A stretch of 16,350 nt of DNA from a bacterium (GTDB taxonomy: Bacteria > JAJVIF01 > JAGGVT01): the NCBI GenBank assembly GCA_021157815.1, contig JAGGVT010000087.1, positions 1 to 16,350 of the forward strand. Direction: 5' to 3'. The notes beneath the pieces are model-generated. The model was not told where the DNA came from. It searched no databases and saw only the letters and a program-made list of their open reading frames with translations. A program made the position numbers and the translations under genes. Shown piece by piece: positions 6,502 to 13,893 of the stretch. The stretch's first letter is position 1. The number at the start of each line of letters is the position of its first letter.

Positions 6502-7635
6502 TTGGCTGATAAAGGACATCGGGAGTATAATCAATCCGCCAGAATGAACATGGACAGCAAAGAAAATACCGGAGATAGAAAATCCTTCAGGGAAAGGTAT
6601 GAAGCGTGGGAATGTGAGTACCTTGTTCCTAACGCAATGAAAAGCGTTGATTCAAAGGGACGCCAGCACGATGACAAGCCATGCTCTATCAGGACGATTT
6701 TCCAACAGGATCGTGACAGGATTCTCCACTGCAAGGCTTTCCGGAGACTGAAACATAAAACCCAGGTGTTTATCGCGCCGGATGGCGATCATTACCGAAC
6801 AAGATTGACACATACTCTTGAGGTTGGTGCGATTGCACGGACAGCATCAGTAGCGCTTCGGTTGAATGAAAACCTGACAGAGGCGATTGCGCTTGGCCAT
6901 GATATTGGACACCCGCCTTTTGGACATTCAGGTGAGAAATTCCTTAACCAGATTATGGTGGATAGAGGATTCGATCCGGGATTTCTCCATAATATCCAAT
7001 CGGTGCGCATTGTCGAGAAAATCGAGAACGATGGTCGTGGTTTGAATCTGGCATTCGAAACACGGGATGGAATCGAATTTCACACCAAGGGCATGGATGA
7101 TATTTCGACAGGAATATCGGAAGGTACATTACCATGCACTGAAGAGGGCAGGCTGGTGAGAATCGCGGACAGGTTCGCATATTTATATGCGGATATTGAG
7201 GATGCAATAAGAGCTGAACTGATCAGCCTCAATGAAATCCCGCTTTTATTCGACGAATGGCTAAGAGAGAAACCATCCAGAATTCTAGACCGCCTGGTCG
7301 AGCAGCTTATAGAACATTCATATAATGCAGGCTGCATCTCGCTTTCCGATGAAACCATCGATTTTATGGATAACCTTAAGGATTTTTTACTCGACACGGT
7401 TTACAATCATCCGAAGGTCAGGGAGATGGAACCGCAGGTTAAAACGCTTATTTACTCGCTTTTCGAACGGTTTGAAACCAATCCTGACCTGTATGATGAA
7501 TATGTAAAACTGGAATATGCAAATGAGGAGAAGCGCCAGAGGAATATCTGTGATTACATTGCCGGAATGACAGACCAGTACGCGATAATGATATTTCAGC
7601 GCCTGTTCGTTCCGAGAACCTGGGAGCATTTTTGA
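6502..7635 (+). CDS. dgt: dGTPase-like HD-domain triphosphohydrolase
   Basis: The family hydrolyses dGTP or other dNTPs to the nucleoside and triphosphate, controlling dNTP pools. The 377-residue protein shows RTIFQQDRDRILHCKAFRRL followed by KHKTQVF, the family hallmark, and the complete HD metal site: His104 (in THTLEV), His133-Asp134 (in GHDIGHPPFGH) and Asp223 (in IADRFAY). The length fits the shorter, non-enterobacterial class of dGTPase-like proteins. The start is uncertain: TTG at 6502, two bases after the recO stop, or the ATGs at 6544 and 6550, which would drop a poorly conserved N-terminus. None has a convincing ribosome site, so coupling to recO is likely. Substrate preference among dNTPs cannot be read from sequence. 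Confidence 0.93.
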   Translation: MADKGHREYNQSARMNMDSKENTGDRKSFRERYEAWECEYLVPNAMKSVDSKGRQHDDKPCSIRTIFQQDRDRILHCKAFRRLKHKTQVFIAPDGDHYRTRLTHTLEVGAIARTASVALRLNENLTEAIALGHDIGHPPFGHSGEKFLNQIMVDRGFDPGFLHNIQSVRIVEKIENDGRGLNLAFETRDGIEFHTKGMDDISTGISEGTLPCTEEGRLVRIADRFAYLYADIEDAIRAELISLNEIPLLFDEWLREKPSRILDRLVEQLIEHSYNAGCISLSDETIDFMDNLKDFLLDTVYNHPKVREMEPQVKTLIYSLFERFETNPDLYDEYVKLEYANEEKRQRNICDYIAGMTDQYAIMIFQRLFVPRTWEHF

Positions 7636-7646
7636 GGGACTAAACC

Positions 7647-8090
7647 ATGCTTGAACTAGCGATGTTCATTTCGATTACCGGATTTCTGTGGGGGTTGGGA
7701 CCGATTTTCGACAAGGTTGCACTCAATTACTTCTCATCGGAAAATGCTACATTCCTGCGTGCGGTAGTCGGAGCGATTTTTGTATCGTTTTTCATTTTGA
7801 TTGCAGGAAATCCAAAGGCAATTATAAGTGAGTTTAATATCAGGGGATTTGCCGCTATAATTGGTTCCGCCGTGGTAGGATTTGGCGGTGTATATACTTT
7901 TTACAGGGTGATTAACCTGCCGCAGTCGCAGGTTTCAACCGCTTATGCCATCGCGCTTGCAATATGCCCTGTCGTAACAGCGATTCTGGCTCATATATAT
8001 TTTGGTGAGAATCTATTTAAATTAACTAAAATATCAGGATTACTCTTTATCGTAGTTGGCATTTTTCTTGTGGCAAATCAAAAATTATGA
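7647..8090 (+). CDS. Single EamA-domain membrane protein (DMT superfamily)
   Basis: The 147-residue protein has five hydrophobic helices, at about 4-21, 39-54, 67-87, 95-117 and 127-143, with the EamA landmark FGEN (119-122) between helices 4 and 5. Most EamA transporters carry two such units in about 300 residues; this is one unit and, like small drug/metabolite transporters, would need to dimerise. It is not an obvious truncation: it has its own ATG, GAGGGA at 7632-7637 as ribosome site, and a normal stop overlapping the next start. Substrate unknown. Its place between dgt and a zinc-ribbon membrane protein gives no clear clue. Confidence 0.88.
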   Translation: MLELAMFISITGFLWGLGPIFDKVALNYFSSENATFLRAVVGAIFVSFFILIAGNPKAIISEFNIRGFAAIIGSAVVGFGGVYTFYRVINLPQSQVSTAYAIALAICPVVTAILAHIYFGENLFKLTKISGLLFIVVGIFLVANQKL

Positions 8091-8575
8091 GTGCATCATA
8101 CAAAGATATGGAATTGAAACTATCGAAAAACATCGCTTTTCCGGATAAATGTGTTTTCTGTGGCAGAGAGAATCCGGATATCACTGTCCCGCTTTCACCA
8201 CCGGAGAACAACAACGGAAATGGCGATCAAATGGTGCTTTTCGCGGTGCCATCATGCAAATCATGCATGTATGCCTTTAATGACCAGAAAAGGCAGATTT
8301 CAATCATTGCGTTTACGCTGTTTATTGTCATTTTCACAGGCGCAGCATCCTATCTTCTAAACGGTTATGCTGTTTTGTTTTACATCGCGATTTCAGCTTT
8401 TCTTATCGCTCTTTTTTCATCTCGAGATGCTCTTAAAGGTATGAAGAAAGTTATTTCAATTAGAAAAGTCAATTCATCCACAATAAGTTTCAGAATATTA
8501 AGCGATGAATATCTAAATGAGTTTCTTGCGTTGAATGAAGAACTACGCATCGAAAACTCACCGGAGGGTAACTGA
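8087..8575 (+). CDS. Unknown zinc-ribbon membrane protein
   Basis: I do not recognise this 162-residue protein. Its N-terminal part has two CxxC pairs, CVFC at 22-25 and CKSC at 57-60, a likely zinc-binding ribbon with a polar NNNGNGD loop between them. Two hydrophobic helices follow, at about 70-90 and 93-111, then a basic stretch (KGMKKVISIRKV) and an acidic C-terminal tail. By the positive-inside rule both soluble ends should face the cytoplasm. The ATG overlaps the previous stop (ATGA), and the next gene begins four bases after its stop, so it is translated as part of the operon. A sensor or adaptor of a membrane complex is possible but unproven. Confidence 0.8.
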   Translation: MSASYKDMELKLSKNIAFPDKCVFCGRENPDITVPLSPPENNNGNGDQMVLFAVPSCKSCMYAFNDQKRQISIIAFTLFIVIFTGAASYLLNGYAVLFYIAISAFLIALFSSRDALKGMKKVISIRKVNSSTISFRILSDEYLNEFLALNEELRIENSPEGN

Positions 8576-8579
8576 ATAA

Positions 8580-9272
8580 ATGGAAATCTTTATTGTCCGA
8601 CATGGATTATCCGAGGGAAATGAGAAAATGATCTTCCAGGGCAGGATTGATTTCCCACTTGCAAAAGAGGGTAGAAAACAAGCGGAGCATCTTGGTCGAT
8701 TTTTTAACCAGAGGGAATTGAATTTCGACCGTATTATTACAAGCCCTTTGAAAAGAGCAAGTGAAACAGCCGAGTCGATAGCGTCCCAGATTGATAACCA
8801 TCCTGAAATAGAGACAGAGGACGCCTTTCAGGAATTAAGAATAGGCAAACTGGAGGGAATAAAAAGCGCTGACGTTAAAGAACTATTCCCGTCATACTAC
8901 AAACGCCCTCCAACCGGATGGCTTGATTTTGCTGAATTCGACGGCGAATCGTGGGACGAACTCCAGCAGAGAGTGGACGCTGTCATGCATAAATACGCTC
9001 CTGAGGATAAACTGCTTTACGACGGCAGACTGCTAATCGTAACGCATGGGGGAGCGATTAGAGGAATACTCAGAAATCTTTTGGGTGTTGATTCCGGATT
9101 CATGTATATACGAGTGGAGAATTGCTGCCACTTCAAGATTAACTTTGTGATGACAAGAGGGTTTCTCAGGCGGTATGTCGAGTATGTCATGCCGCTGACA
9201 GCCGCTCTTGTCGATGGAAAACCATACAAGTATGGCACCAGTGCGGAACAGAGAGCCAAATCTGTGTCATAA
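8580..9272 (+). CDS. Histidine phosphatase (phosphoglycerate mutase-like)
   Basis: The 230-residue protein belongs to the histidine phosphatase superfamily. RHG at 7-9 supplies the phospho-accepting His8; Arg59 (in SPLKRASET), Glu85 (in QELRIGKLEG, the likely proton donor) and His156 (in THGGAIR) complete the pocket. Related enzymes include cobalamin-pathway phosphatase CobC, broad phosphatases such as PhoE, and cofactor-dependent phosphoglycerate mutases. The length and the absence of mutase-specific insertions favour a phosphatase, but the substrate is open. GGAGG at 8562-8566 serves as ribosome site, at a rather long spacing. The last 25 residues are not part of the catalytic core. Confidence 0.9.
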   Translation: MEIFIVRHGLSEGNEKMIFQGRIDFPLAKEGRKQAEHLGRFFNQRELNFDRIITSPLKRASETAESIASQIDNHPEIETEDAFQELRIGKLEGIKSADVKELFPSYYKRPPTGWLDFAEFDGESWDELQQRVDAVMHKYAPEDKLLYDGRLLIVTHGGAIRGILRNLLGVDSGFMYIRVENCCHFKINFVMTRGFLRRYVEYVMPLTAALVDGKPYKYGTSAEQRAKSVS

Positions 9273-9284
9273 AGAAGCTATTTC

Positions 9285-11084
9285 ATGGACCCCAATTGGG
9301 ACAGATTCGTACAGGAGGTCATCGAGAGGGTTGACCTCGTTGAGTTTATCGGACGTTACACCACACTTAAAAGCAGTGGTTCCCGATACATGGGGTTATG
9401 CCCTTTTCACGGTGACAACGATCCAAGTTTCAGCATCAGCCCCGATGTCTCGCTCTGGCATTGCTTTGGATGCAAGAAAGGCGGGAATATTTTCACCTTC
9501 GTCATGGAGAAGGAAAATCTTAGTTTCATGGAAGCCGCTGAAATGCTGGGCGAAATGTGCGGGCTGGAACTGCCGTCACGGGATGCGAAAAAGCGGGATA
9601 AATCCAACAGAAAAGAATTTCTCGATATGCACGCAATCGCTGAGAGATTCTATGCGGATTTCATCAGAAGCGACAAAGCTGAACGTTTTAAAAATTATTT
9701 AAGGGAAAGAAATATTGTCAAGCGAGTTGTAAAAGACTTTAACATCGGAGCATCGCCTGATTCATGGGATTCGTTGCTAAACCACCTTAAGAAAAAAGGA
9801 TACAGTGAGGATTTAATTATCAAATCAGGCCTTGCGATTCGTGGTAAAACAAACAAGCCGTATGACCGTTTCAGAAACCGGCTGATGATTCCGATTCGCG
9901 ACCACCTTAACAGAACGGTTGGATTCGGCGGGCGTGTAATTGATGACAGCGAGCCGAAATACCTGAATTCATCGGAAAGTGAGATATTCAAAAAAAGCGA
10001 TCTGCTCTTCGCTTTTTACCAGGCAAAGAACGCGATTAAGGAAAGCGATTCGGTAATAATCATGGAGGGTTATACCGATGTAATGCGCGCGCACCAAAAT
10101 GGAATCAATAACGCGGTGGCATCCATGGGCACCTCGTTGACATCACTTCATATAAAAAGGCTAAGCAGGCTGACAAGTAAATTCTATCTCGCATTCGATT
10201 CAGATGAAGCCGGAATTAAAGCGGCGGTACGTTCGACGGAAGAACTTATCAAAGCGGAACTTCAAGCCAGAATTGTCAGTTTTGGCGAGGGTCTCGACCC
10301 GGAGGATTATATCCGTGAGAAGGGCAAGGATGCCTTTATTGAAAAACTAGGCAGTGCGGAAGAGGGTATCTGGTTTTTAATTAACCGGAAGATACCTGAA
10401 ACACTGCCTGAACATGAGGATGAGCGAATCGCGATTCTTAAGGAAGTAATTAAATATATATATATCGTTCCTCATAAAGCAAGTCGAATGATGATACTTA
10501 AAAATGCATCAATTAAGTGCGGAGTTCTATCATCCCTTGGAAAAGAAATTTATTTTAAAGCTGGTAAAGGATTTGATAATACAAAAGAAAAAACACAATC
10601 TACTGATGTGAAAACACTTGAAACGCCTGACAAATATGAAAGAGAAATAATGAAATATCTTATCTGCTTTCCTGCAATACGGGCAGCTGTGAAGCAACAT
10701 GTTGAGCCATCGGAATTTACATATATGCCATATCGTAAAATTCTAACCATACTTTTTGATTCCAGCGCTCCCCTTTCTGAGTTAAACATTGAGAATCATC
10801 CACAAGTAAATACTGATAACAATCTTGTATCAGTTATAAGCGAATTGGCAAACTCGTTTGATGCCACACATGAATACACTGATGTTGAACTTGCATTGGC
10901 AATCTGCCGATTCAAGAATAAATCAATTGACAAGCAACGCAAGAATAACAGGCAAATGCTTGAAAAGGCAGTTCATGAAAATAACGATGAGTTAAAAAGC
11001 AGGCTATCAAAAGAAAATGCAGAACTTGCTCGTTTGAAGGATAAGTATAAGAAAGGTATTACTCTTGATTTATCAAGGATATGA
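9285..11084 (+). CDS. dnaG: DNA primase
   Basis: DnaG makes the RNA primers for replication. The 599-residue product has the three standard parts. The CHC2 zinc domain uses Cys39, His42, Cys60 and Cys63 (CPFH and CFGC). The TOPRIM catalytic core has EGYTD at 261-265 and DSD at 305-307, which bind metal. A helical C-terminal region from about residue 385 should bind the DnaB helicase. Length is normal for the family. It is the last gene of the recO operon; the common partner rpoD does not follow. The C-terminal third is much poorer in GC than the core, with 18 G/C of 60 at both 10501-10560 and 10561-10620, against 27 and 34 of 60 at 9481-9540 and 9541-9600. It also contains a short TA run near 10457. 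Confidence 0.96.
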   Translation: MDPNWDRFVQEVIERVDLVEFIGRYTTLKSSGSRYMGLCPFHGDNDPSFSISPDVSLWHCFGCKKGGNIFTFVMEKENLSFMEAAEMLGEMCGLELPSRDAKKRDKSNRKEFLDMHAIAERFYADFIRSDKAERFKNYLRERNIVKRVVKDFNIGASPDSWDSLLNHLKKKGYSEDLIIKSGLAIRGKTNKPYDRFRNRLMIPIRDHLNRTVGFGGRVIDDSEPKYLNSSESEIFKKSDLLFAFYQAKNAIKESDSVIIMEGYTDVMRAHQNGINNAVASMGTSLTSLHIKRLSRLTSKFYLAFDSDEAGIKAAVRSTEELIKAELQARIVSFGEGLDPEDYIREKGKDAFIEKLGSAEEGIWFLINRKIPETLPEHEDERIAILKEVIKYIYIVPHKASRMMILKNASIKCGVLSSLGKEIYFKAGKGFDNTKEKTQSTDVKTLETPDKYEREIMKYLICFPAIRAAVKQHVEPSEFTYMPYRKILTILFDSSAPLSELNIENHPQVNTDNNLVSVISELANSFDATHEYTDVELALAICRFKNKSIDKQRKNNRQMLEKAVHENNDELKSRLSKENAELARLKDKYKKGITLDLSRI

Positions 11085-11093
11085 TTGAAAACA

Positions 11094-11180
11094 GAGCCTC
11101 GAACGTTAGTGAGAGGTAGGTGCGATAATCTATAAGCTTGATACTTAATCCGAACTACCCCTCACTCACGTTCGGGGCTC
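11094..11180. repeat. Long imperfect inverted repeat after dnaG
   Basis: The 26-base arms 11094-11119 and 11155-11180 are inverse complements except at three positions, one of which would be a G-U pair in RNA. They enclose 35 bases. Each arm contains a GAACGT/ACGTTC core. The hairpin begins ten bases after the dnaG stop and lacks a T run, so it may be a processing or mRNA-stabilising structure or a repeat element rather than an intrinsic terminator. Confidence 0.8.
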
Positions 11181-11210
11181 GGATAATTCTGTTTATCCCC
11201 AATGAAAATA

Positions 11211-11237
11211 AGAAAAACCCTCCCGGATGGGAGGGTT
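11211..11237 (-). terminator. Rho-independent terminator of the lipoprotein gene
   Basis: AACCCTCCC 11216-11224 and GGGAGGGTT 11229-11237 form a perfect 9-bp GC-rich stem with a four-base loop. Read on the - strand the stem runs into TTTCTTATTTTC, a typical tail. It lies 40 bases after the stop of the - strand lipoprotein gene. The + strand tail is less T-rich, so it would stop dnaG transcription only weakly. Confidence 0.88.
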
Positions 11238-11277
11238 AGTGTTTCTAATCTTTTTCCTTCGACTTTGCGGTGCAACA

Positions 11278-13242
11278 TCAGAAATAATCGTACTTCGTTA
11301 CTTGTGGACCATGCTGAGTAATATGAATTGAGTATTCAGTATCGTCCGTGTCCAAATAAGCAGGTTTATTTTCCACAGCGGGCTGTGTGCTATCGCCAAT
11401 ACGGTCCACAAAAGCGCCGTTTAAAGCGTCATAAATATAAACAGAACCACCATAACCAGGAGGCGGATAGGGGAATTCCTCGTTGTCAATAAGGACACAT
11501 AGTACTGGATTAATGGTGGCGGGTTCATAGTCAGGATTTATCGGCAGCAATTCGCAGTCAATTGGTGATGCCCGGTTGCCATCCTCATCAACCACCCACA
11601 TTGTGAACATGTGTCCAACATAATCATTGGGGCCAGGACCGGTATCGCAAATCATGAAGACCTCGACTCTCATGTTGTTTTTAAGCGCGACATAAAGCAT
11701 GATGCAGTCTTGTTCATAATCAGCCCAGCAGTCAATTCCAGCAATGTCAGCAGGATCAATCTGTCCGTTGTCCGGACCGACAAGTGCTGGTGGGAAATAA
11801 GCCTCCCAAATCATGTCAGCATCTGTGTAATCGAATCCGAATTTCTCGCCGGGAATTCCCTGGAAACCGACAATTCCCTGATCGAGATTGACATAGAGGG
11901 CGCACTGGTCACCACGGAAGGTGTCGCAGCAGTCAACCGGTTCGAGGAAAAATTCCTGCAACCAATGCATGTAGTGACGGTGGTCATCGTTTTCAGGACT
12001 ATAGATGAACTTCGGCTGGTTGTCGAAATTACACCATGTGTCCTGATTTCTGATAGGAAAGGCGCGACCCCAATCGGCTCGATTATCGTTTGTCCATCCA
12101 AAAGCGCCATCGTTTGTGGCATCCAGACGAACTACCGGATATGGCTGAAAATTGAGATCAGTTGGATCAAGATTCACAAGGTCAGCATAGAGCGCTGATG
12201 GATTTCCCCAGCCGGGATATTTGTTTATCTTGTTGCAGACACCTAAGGCATCATCCATCGCCATAAGGATATGGCCACCTGGAATGTCGCCAATTACACC
12301 GAGATCGAGCGTGCATTGTCCCGCTGGAAGTCCCCATGTGCCATCCGGTTGCCAGCCAACCGGAGTCGGAATAACTTCGATATCAACATAGTTATAAAGA
12401 TCGAAATTCTGCGGGTTGGGTGATACCGCGGTAATCAGGCATGTGTAGATTCCAACAGGAGCTCCCATCGAGTTTGTCATACCTTGATACCAGTGATTTC
12501 CACTTAGGTTTGCCATGTAATTAACGCCGCCGTTTATCGGCGTGGCGTCAACTGAAACTGATGTTACATTCATCTGCCAGTCATCGACATAACATCCGAT
12601 ATTGGCAAAACCGCCAGATGGGTAAAGTTCGCCTGTCTGGTACATTCCGTTGATTTCGTAAGGGTCCTGGCAGTTCAGCCATAGCCATGCTGTAACTTTG
12701 AAATCCAGTGTAAACGGACTCATCGGAGGCCAGTAGATATCGACAGTTTCAGTAATCGAGCTGCCCGCTGCAAATTGACGATTGAATATTGTTTTTCCGA
12801 AAGCAATGAAAGGCTCGATTGTTCCAACAAAAGCACTCGTGTAACTGTCCGCATTAACGATTTCCTTTATGCCAAGATTATAGAAAATCATGCGGATATC
12901 ACTGGGTGTCCATGCTGATGGATTTGTGATTGTTACATCAAATGACGCGATGTGTGTCACAGCATCCCAACTATTGAGAGTCGCGGCGATACATCCAGAT
13001 CCGCCACATGCTGGTGGATTCAGGAAAGCTGATATTTCATAGTGAATTGATGATTCACGCTCATAGTTGATCTCTACCTCGCCAGTGGTCGGATCAAATA
13101 TCAGTCTGTAATCCCCCCAGTCCTGCGCGATTTGCTCATCAGCAGGAACAGGGGAGTCTGCCGGTGCCACAACGTTGCTTGATGAACATGCTGACAACAT
13201 CAGTACAGGCAGTAAAATCAGAAACAGGTAAAGTGTTCGCAT
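11278..13242 (-). CDS. Large secreted lipoprotein of unknown function
   Basis: The 654-residue product starts with a lipoprotein signal: MRT, a hydrophobic stretch, and the lipobox LSAC with Cys19 as the lipidated residue. Ser follows at +2, so sorting to the outer membrane is expected. The mature protein is acidic, rich in Asp, Pro, Trp, Tyr and Cys, and looks beta-rich. It opens with DWGDYRLIFDPTTGEVEINY, and a C-terminal segment, GSVYIYDALNGAFVDRIG, resembles a beta-propeller or NHL-type blade. I recognise no catalytic motif. The chosen ATG has GGAGG eight bases upstream (13251-13255); an ATG at 13257 in the same frame overlaps that ribosome site and is unlikely. A decayed paralogue lies upstream at 13553-13753, so it belongs to a gene family in this genome. 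A surface or binding role is only a guess. Confidence 0.85.
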   Translation of the reverse strand: MRTLYLFLILLPVLMLSACSSSNVVAPADSPVPADEQIAQDWGDYRLIFDPTTGEVEINYERESSIHYEISAFLNPPACGGSGCIAATLNSWDAVTHIASFDVTITNPSAWTPSDIRMIFYNLGIKEIVNADSYTSAFVGTIEPFIAFGKTIFNRQFAAGSSITETVDIYWPPMSPFTLDFKVTAWLWLNCQDPYEINGMYQTGELYPSGGFANIGCYVDDWQMNVTSVSVDATPINGGVNYMANLSGNHWYQGMTNSMGAPVGIYTCLITAVSPNPQNFDLYNYVDIEVIPTPVGWQPDGTWGLPAGQCTLDLGVIGDIPGGHILMAMDDALGVCNKINKYPGWGNPSALYADLVNLDPTDLNFQPYPVVRLDATNDGAFGWTNDNRADWGRAFPIRNQDTWCNFDNQPKFIYSPENDDHRHYMHWLQEFFLEPVDCCDTFRGDQCALYVNLDQGIVGFQGIPGEKFGFDYTDADMIWEAYFPPALVGPDNGQIDPADIAGIDCWADYEQDCIMLYVALKNNMRVEVFMICDTGPGPNDYVGHMFTMWVVDEDGNRASPIDCELLPINPDYEPATINPVLCVLIDNEEFPYPPPGYGGSVYIYDALNGAFVDRIGDSTQPAVENKPAYLDTDDTEYSIHITQHGPQVTKYDYF

Positions 13243-13330
13243 GGTAAATACCTCCATACGTATTTAAAATTGGTAATATTTCAAGAAACTACTATCTAGA
13301 ATCTTCTGAAAAAAGCTCATTCTATTGTAG

Positions 13331-13351
13331 CCCGGCTTCTCATTAGCCGGG
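13331..13351. repeat. Short GC-rich palindrome in the lipoprotein upstream region
   Basis: CCCGGCT 13331-13337 and AGCCGGG 13345-13351 make a perfect 7-bp stem with loop TCTCATT, next to GTAG and a run of A. It lies about 90 bases upstream of the lipoprotein start. It could be an intergenic palindromic repeat or, on the - strand, an upstream hairpin of the lipoprotein transcript. The rest of 13258-13488 is AT-rich with no clear promoter or gene. Confidence 0.65.
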
Positions 13352-13488
13352 GAAAAAGAGTCATTATCCTTGGAAATAATGTGGATATACCAACTGGTTT
13401 TTGTTAACCCCTTTGAATTTGGATCAAAATACAAATTCTAATATAGTGATTATACCAGAAAAGATAAAATCAAACAACGCTAACATCC

Positions 13489-13518
13489 AAAAAACACCTC
13501 CACATTTAATGGAGGGGT
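13489..13518 (-). terminator. Rho-independent terminator behind the lipoprotein remnant
   Basis: On the - strand CCTCCA and TGGAGG (13510-13515 with 13497-13502) form a stem with a seven-base loop, prolonged by two pairs past a mismatch, then TTTTTT from six A at 13489-13494 on the + strand. It lies 35 bases downstream of the stop of the remnant at 13553 and resembles in place and sequence the terminator of the complete lipoprotein gene. This suggests the remnant is the tail of a once complete gene. Confidence 0.75.
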
Positions 13519-13552
13519 AGGTATCTTTCAATTATTGCTTCAGGTTAAATTA

Positions 13553-13753
13553 TCAGGAATAATCGAAATTTGCAATCTCCTTCCCGCCAAGATTGTAGAA
13601 AATCATGCGGATATCGCTCGGAGTCCAGGCTGATGGATGAATAATTGTCACATTGAATCTGGCAATGAAAGTGACCGGATTCCAGACGACAAGTGTTGCG
13701 GTGATACATCCGGCGCCACCGCATGCAGCCACGGTGACAGCCCATATCGCATA
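13553..13753 (-). pseudogene. 66-codon remnant of a paralogous lipoprotein gene
   Basis: In one - strand frame, 13753 to the TGA at 13553 encodes 66 residues that match an N-terminal part of the neighbouring lipoprotein. Over 54 aligned residues starting at CGGAGC (CGGSGC in the full protein), 40 are identical by my count, including the 14-residue run SAWTPSDIRMIFYN. The frame is closed upstream by TAA (13754-13756) and has no start codon, signal peptide or ribosome site, so it is not a functional gene as it stands. An overlapping frame with an ATG at 13745 encodes unrelated sequence and is a by-product. The similarity ends after KEIANFDYS, where a stop replaces the remaining part of the full protein (about 500 residues). 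It is a duplication that has lost both ends. Confidence 0.88.
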
Positions 13754-13836
13754 TTATTAATTAACTTCGCTATAAGATTGCCATTCCGGCATGAAAATCT
13801 CAAAATTGATTAATTATTCAAACCCTGATTCAAATG

Positions 13837-13847
13837 GAACAATGTTC
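13837..13847. promoter_or_regulatory. Small palindrome upstream of the radical SAM gene, possible operator
   Basis: GAACA and TGTTC flank a single A, giving an 11-bp palindrome 46 bases before the radical SAM start. Its position would suit a transcription factor site, but it is short and could be chance. The 13754-13893 gap otherwise shows only AGGAG at 13870-13874 and GAGGG at 13877-13881, the latter 12 bases before the ATG. Confidence 0.25.
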
Positions 13848-13893
13848 TGTTTTGTGCGTCAAAATAGGCAGGAGATGAGGGTTTAACGCAAAT

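Noticed and set aside
11085-11277. rpoD expected after dnaG
   Set aside because: Only hairpins are found before the convergent lipoprotein gene; there is no sigma factor coding sequence here.
11611-12198. 195-codon open frame on the + strand inside the lipoprotein gene
   Set aside because: It lies wholly antisense to a gene with signal peptide, ribosome site and terminator. Its translation shows no recognisable domain, and an open antisense frame can arise by chance.
13545-13745. 66-codon frame starting at the ATG 13745 on the - strand
   Set aside because: The neighbouring frame shows clear similarity to the adjacent lipoprotein, so this frame is a by-product of the remnant.
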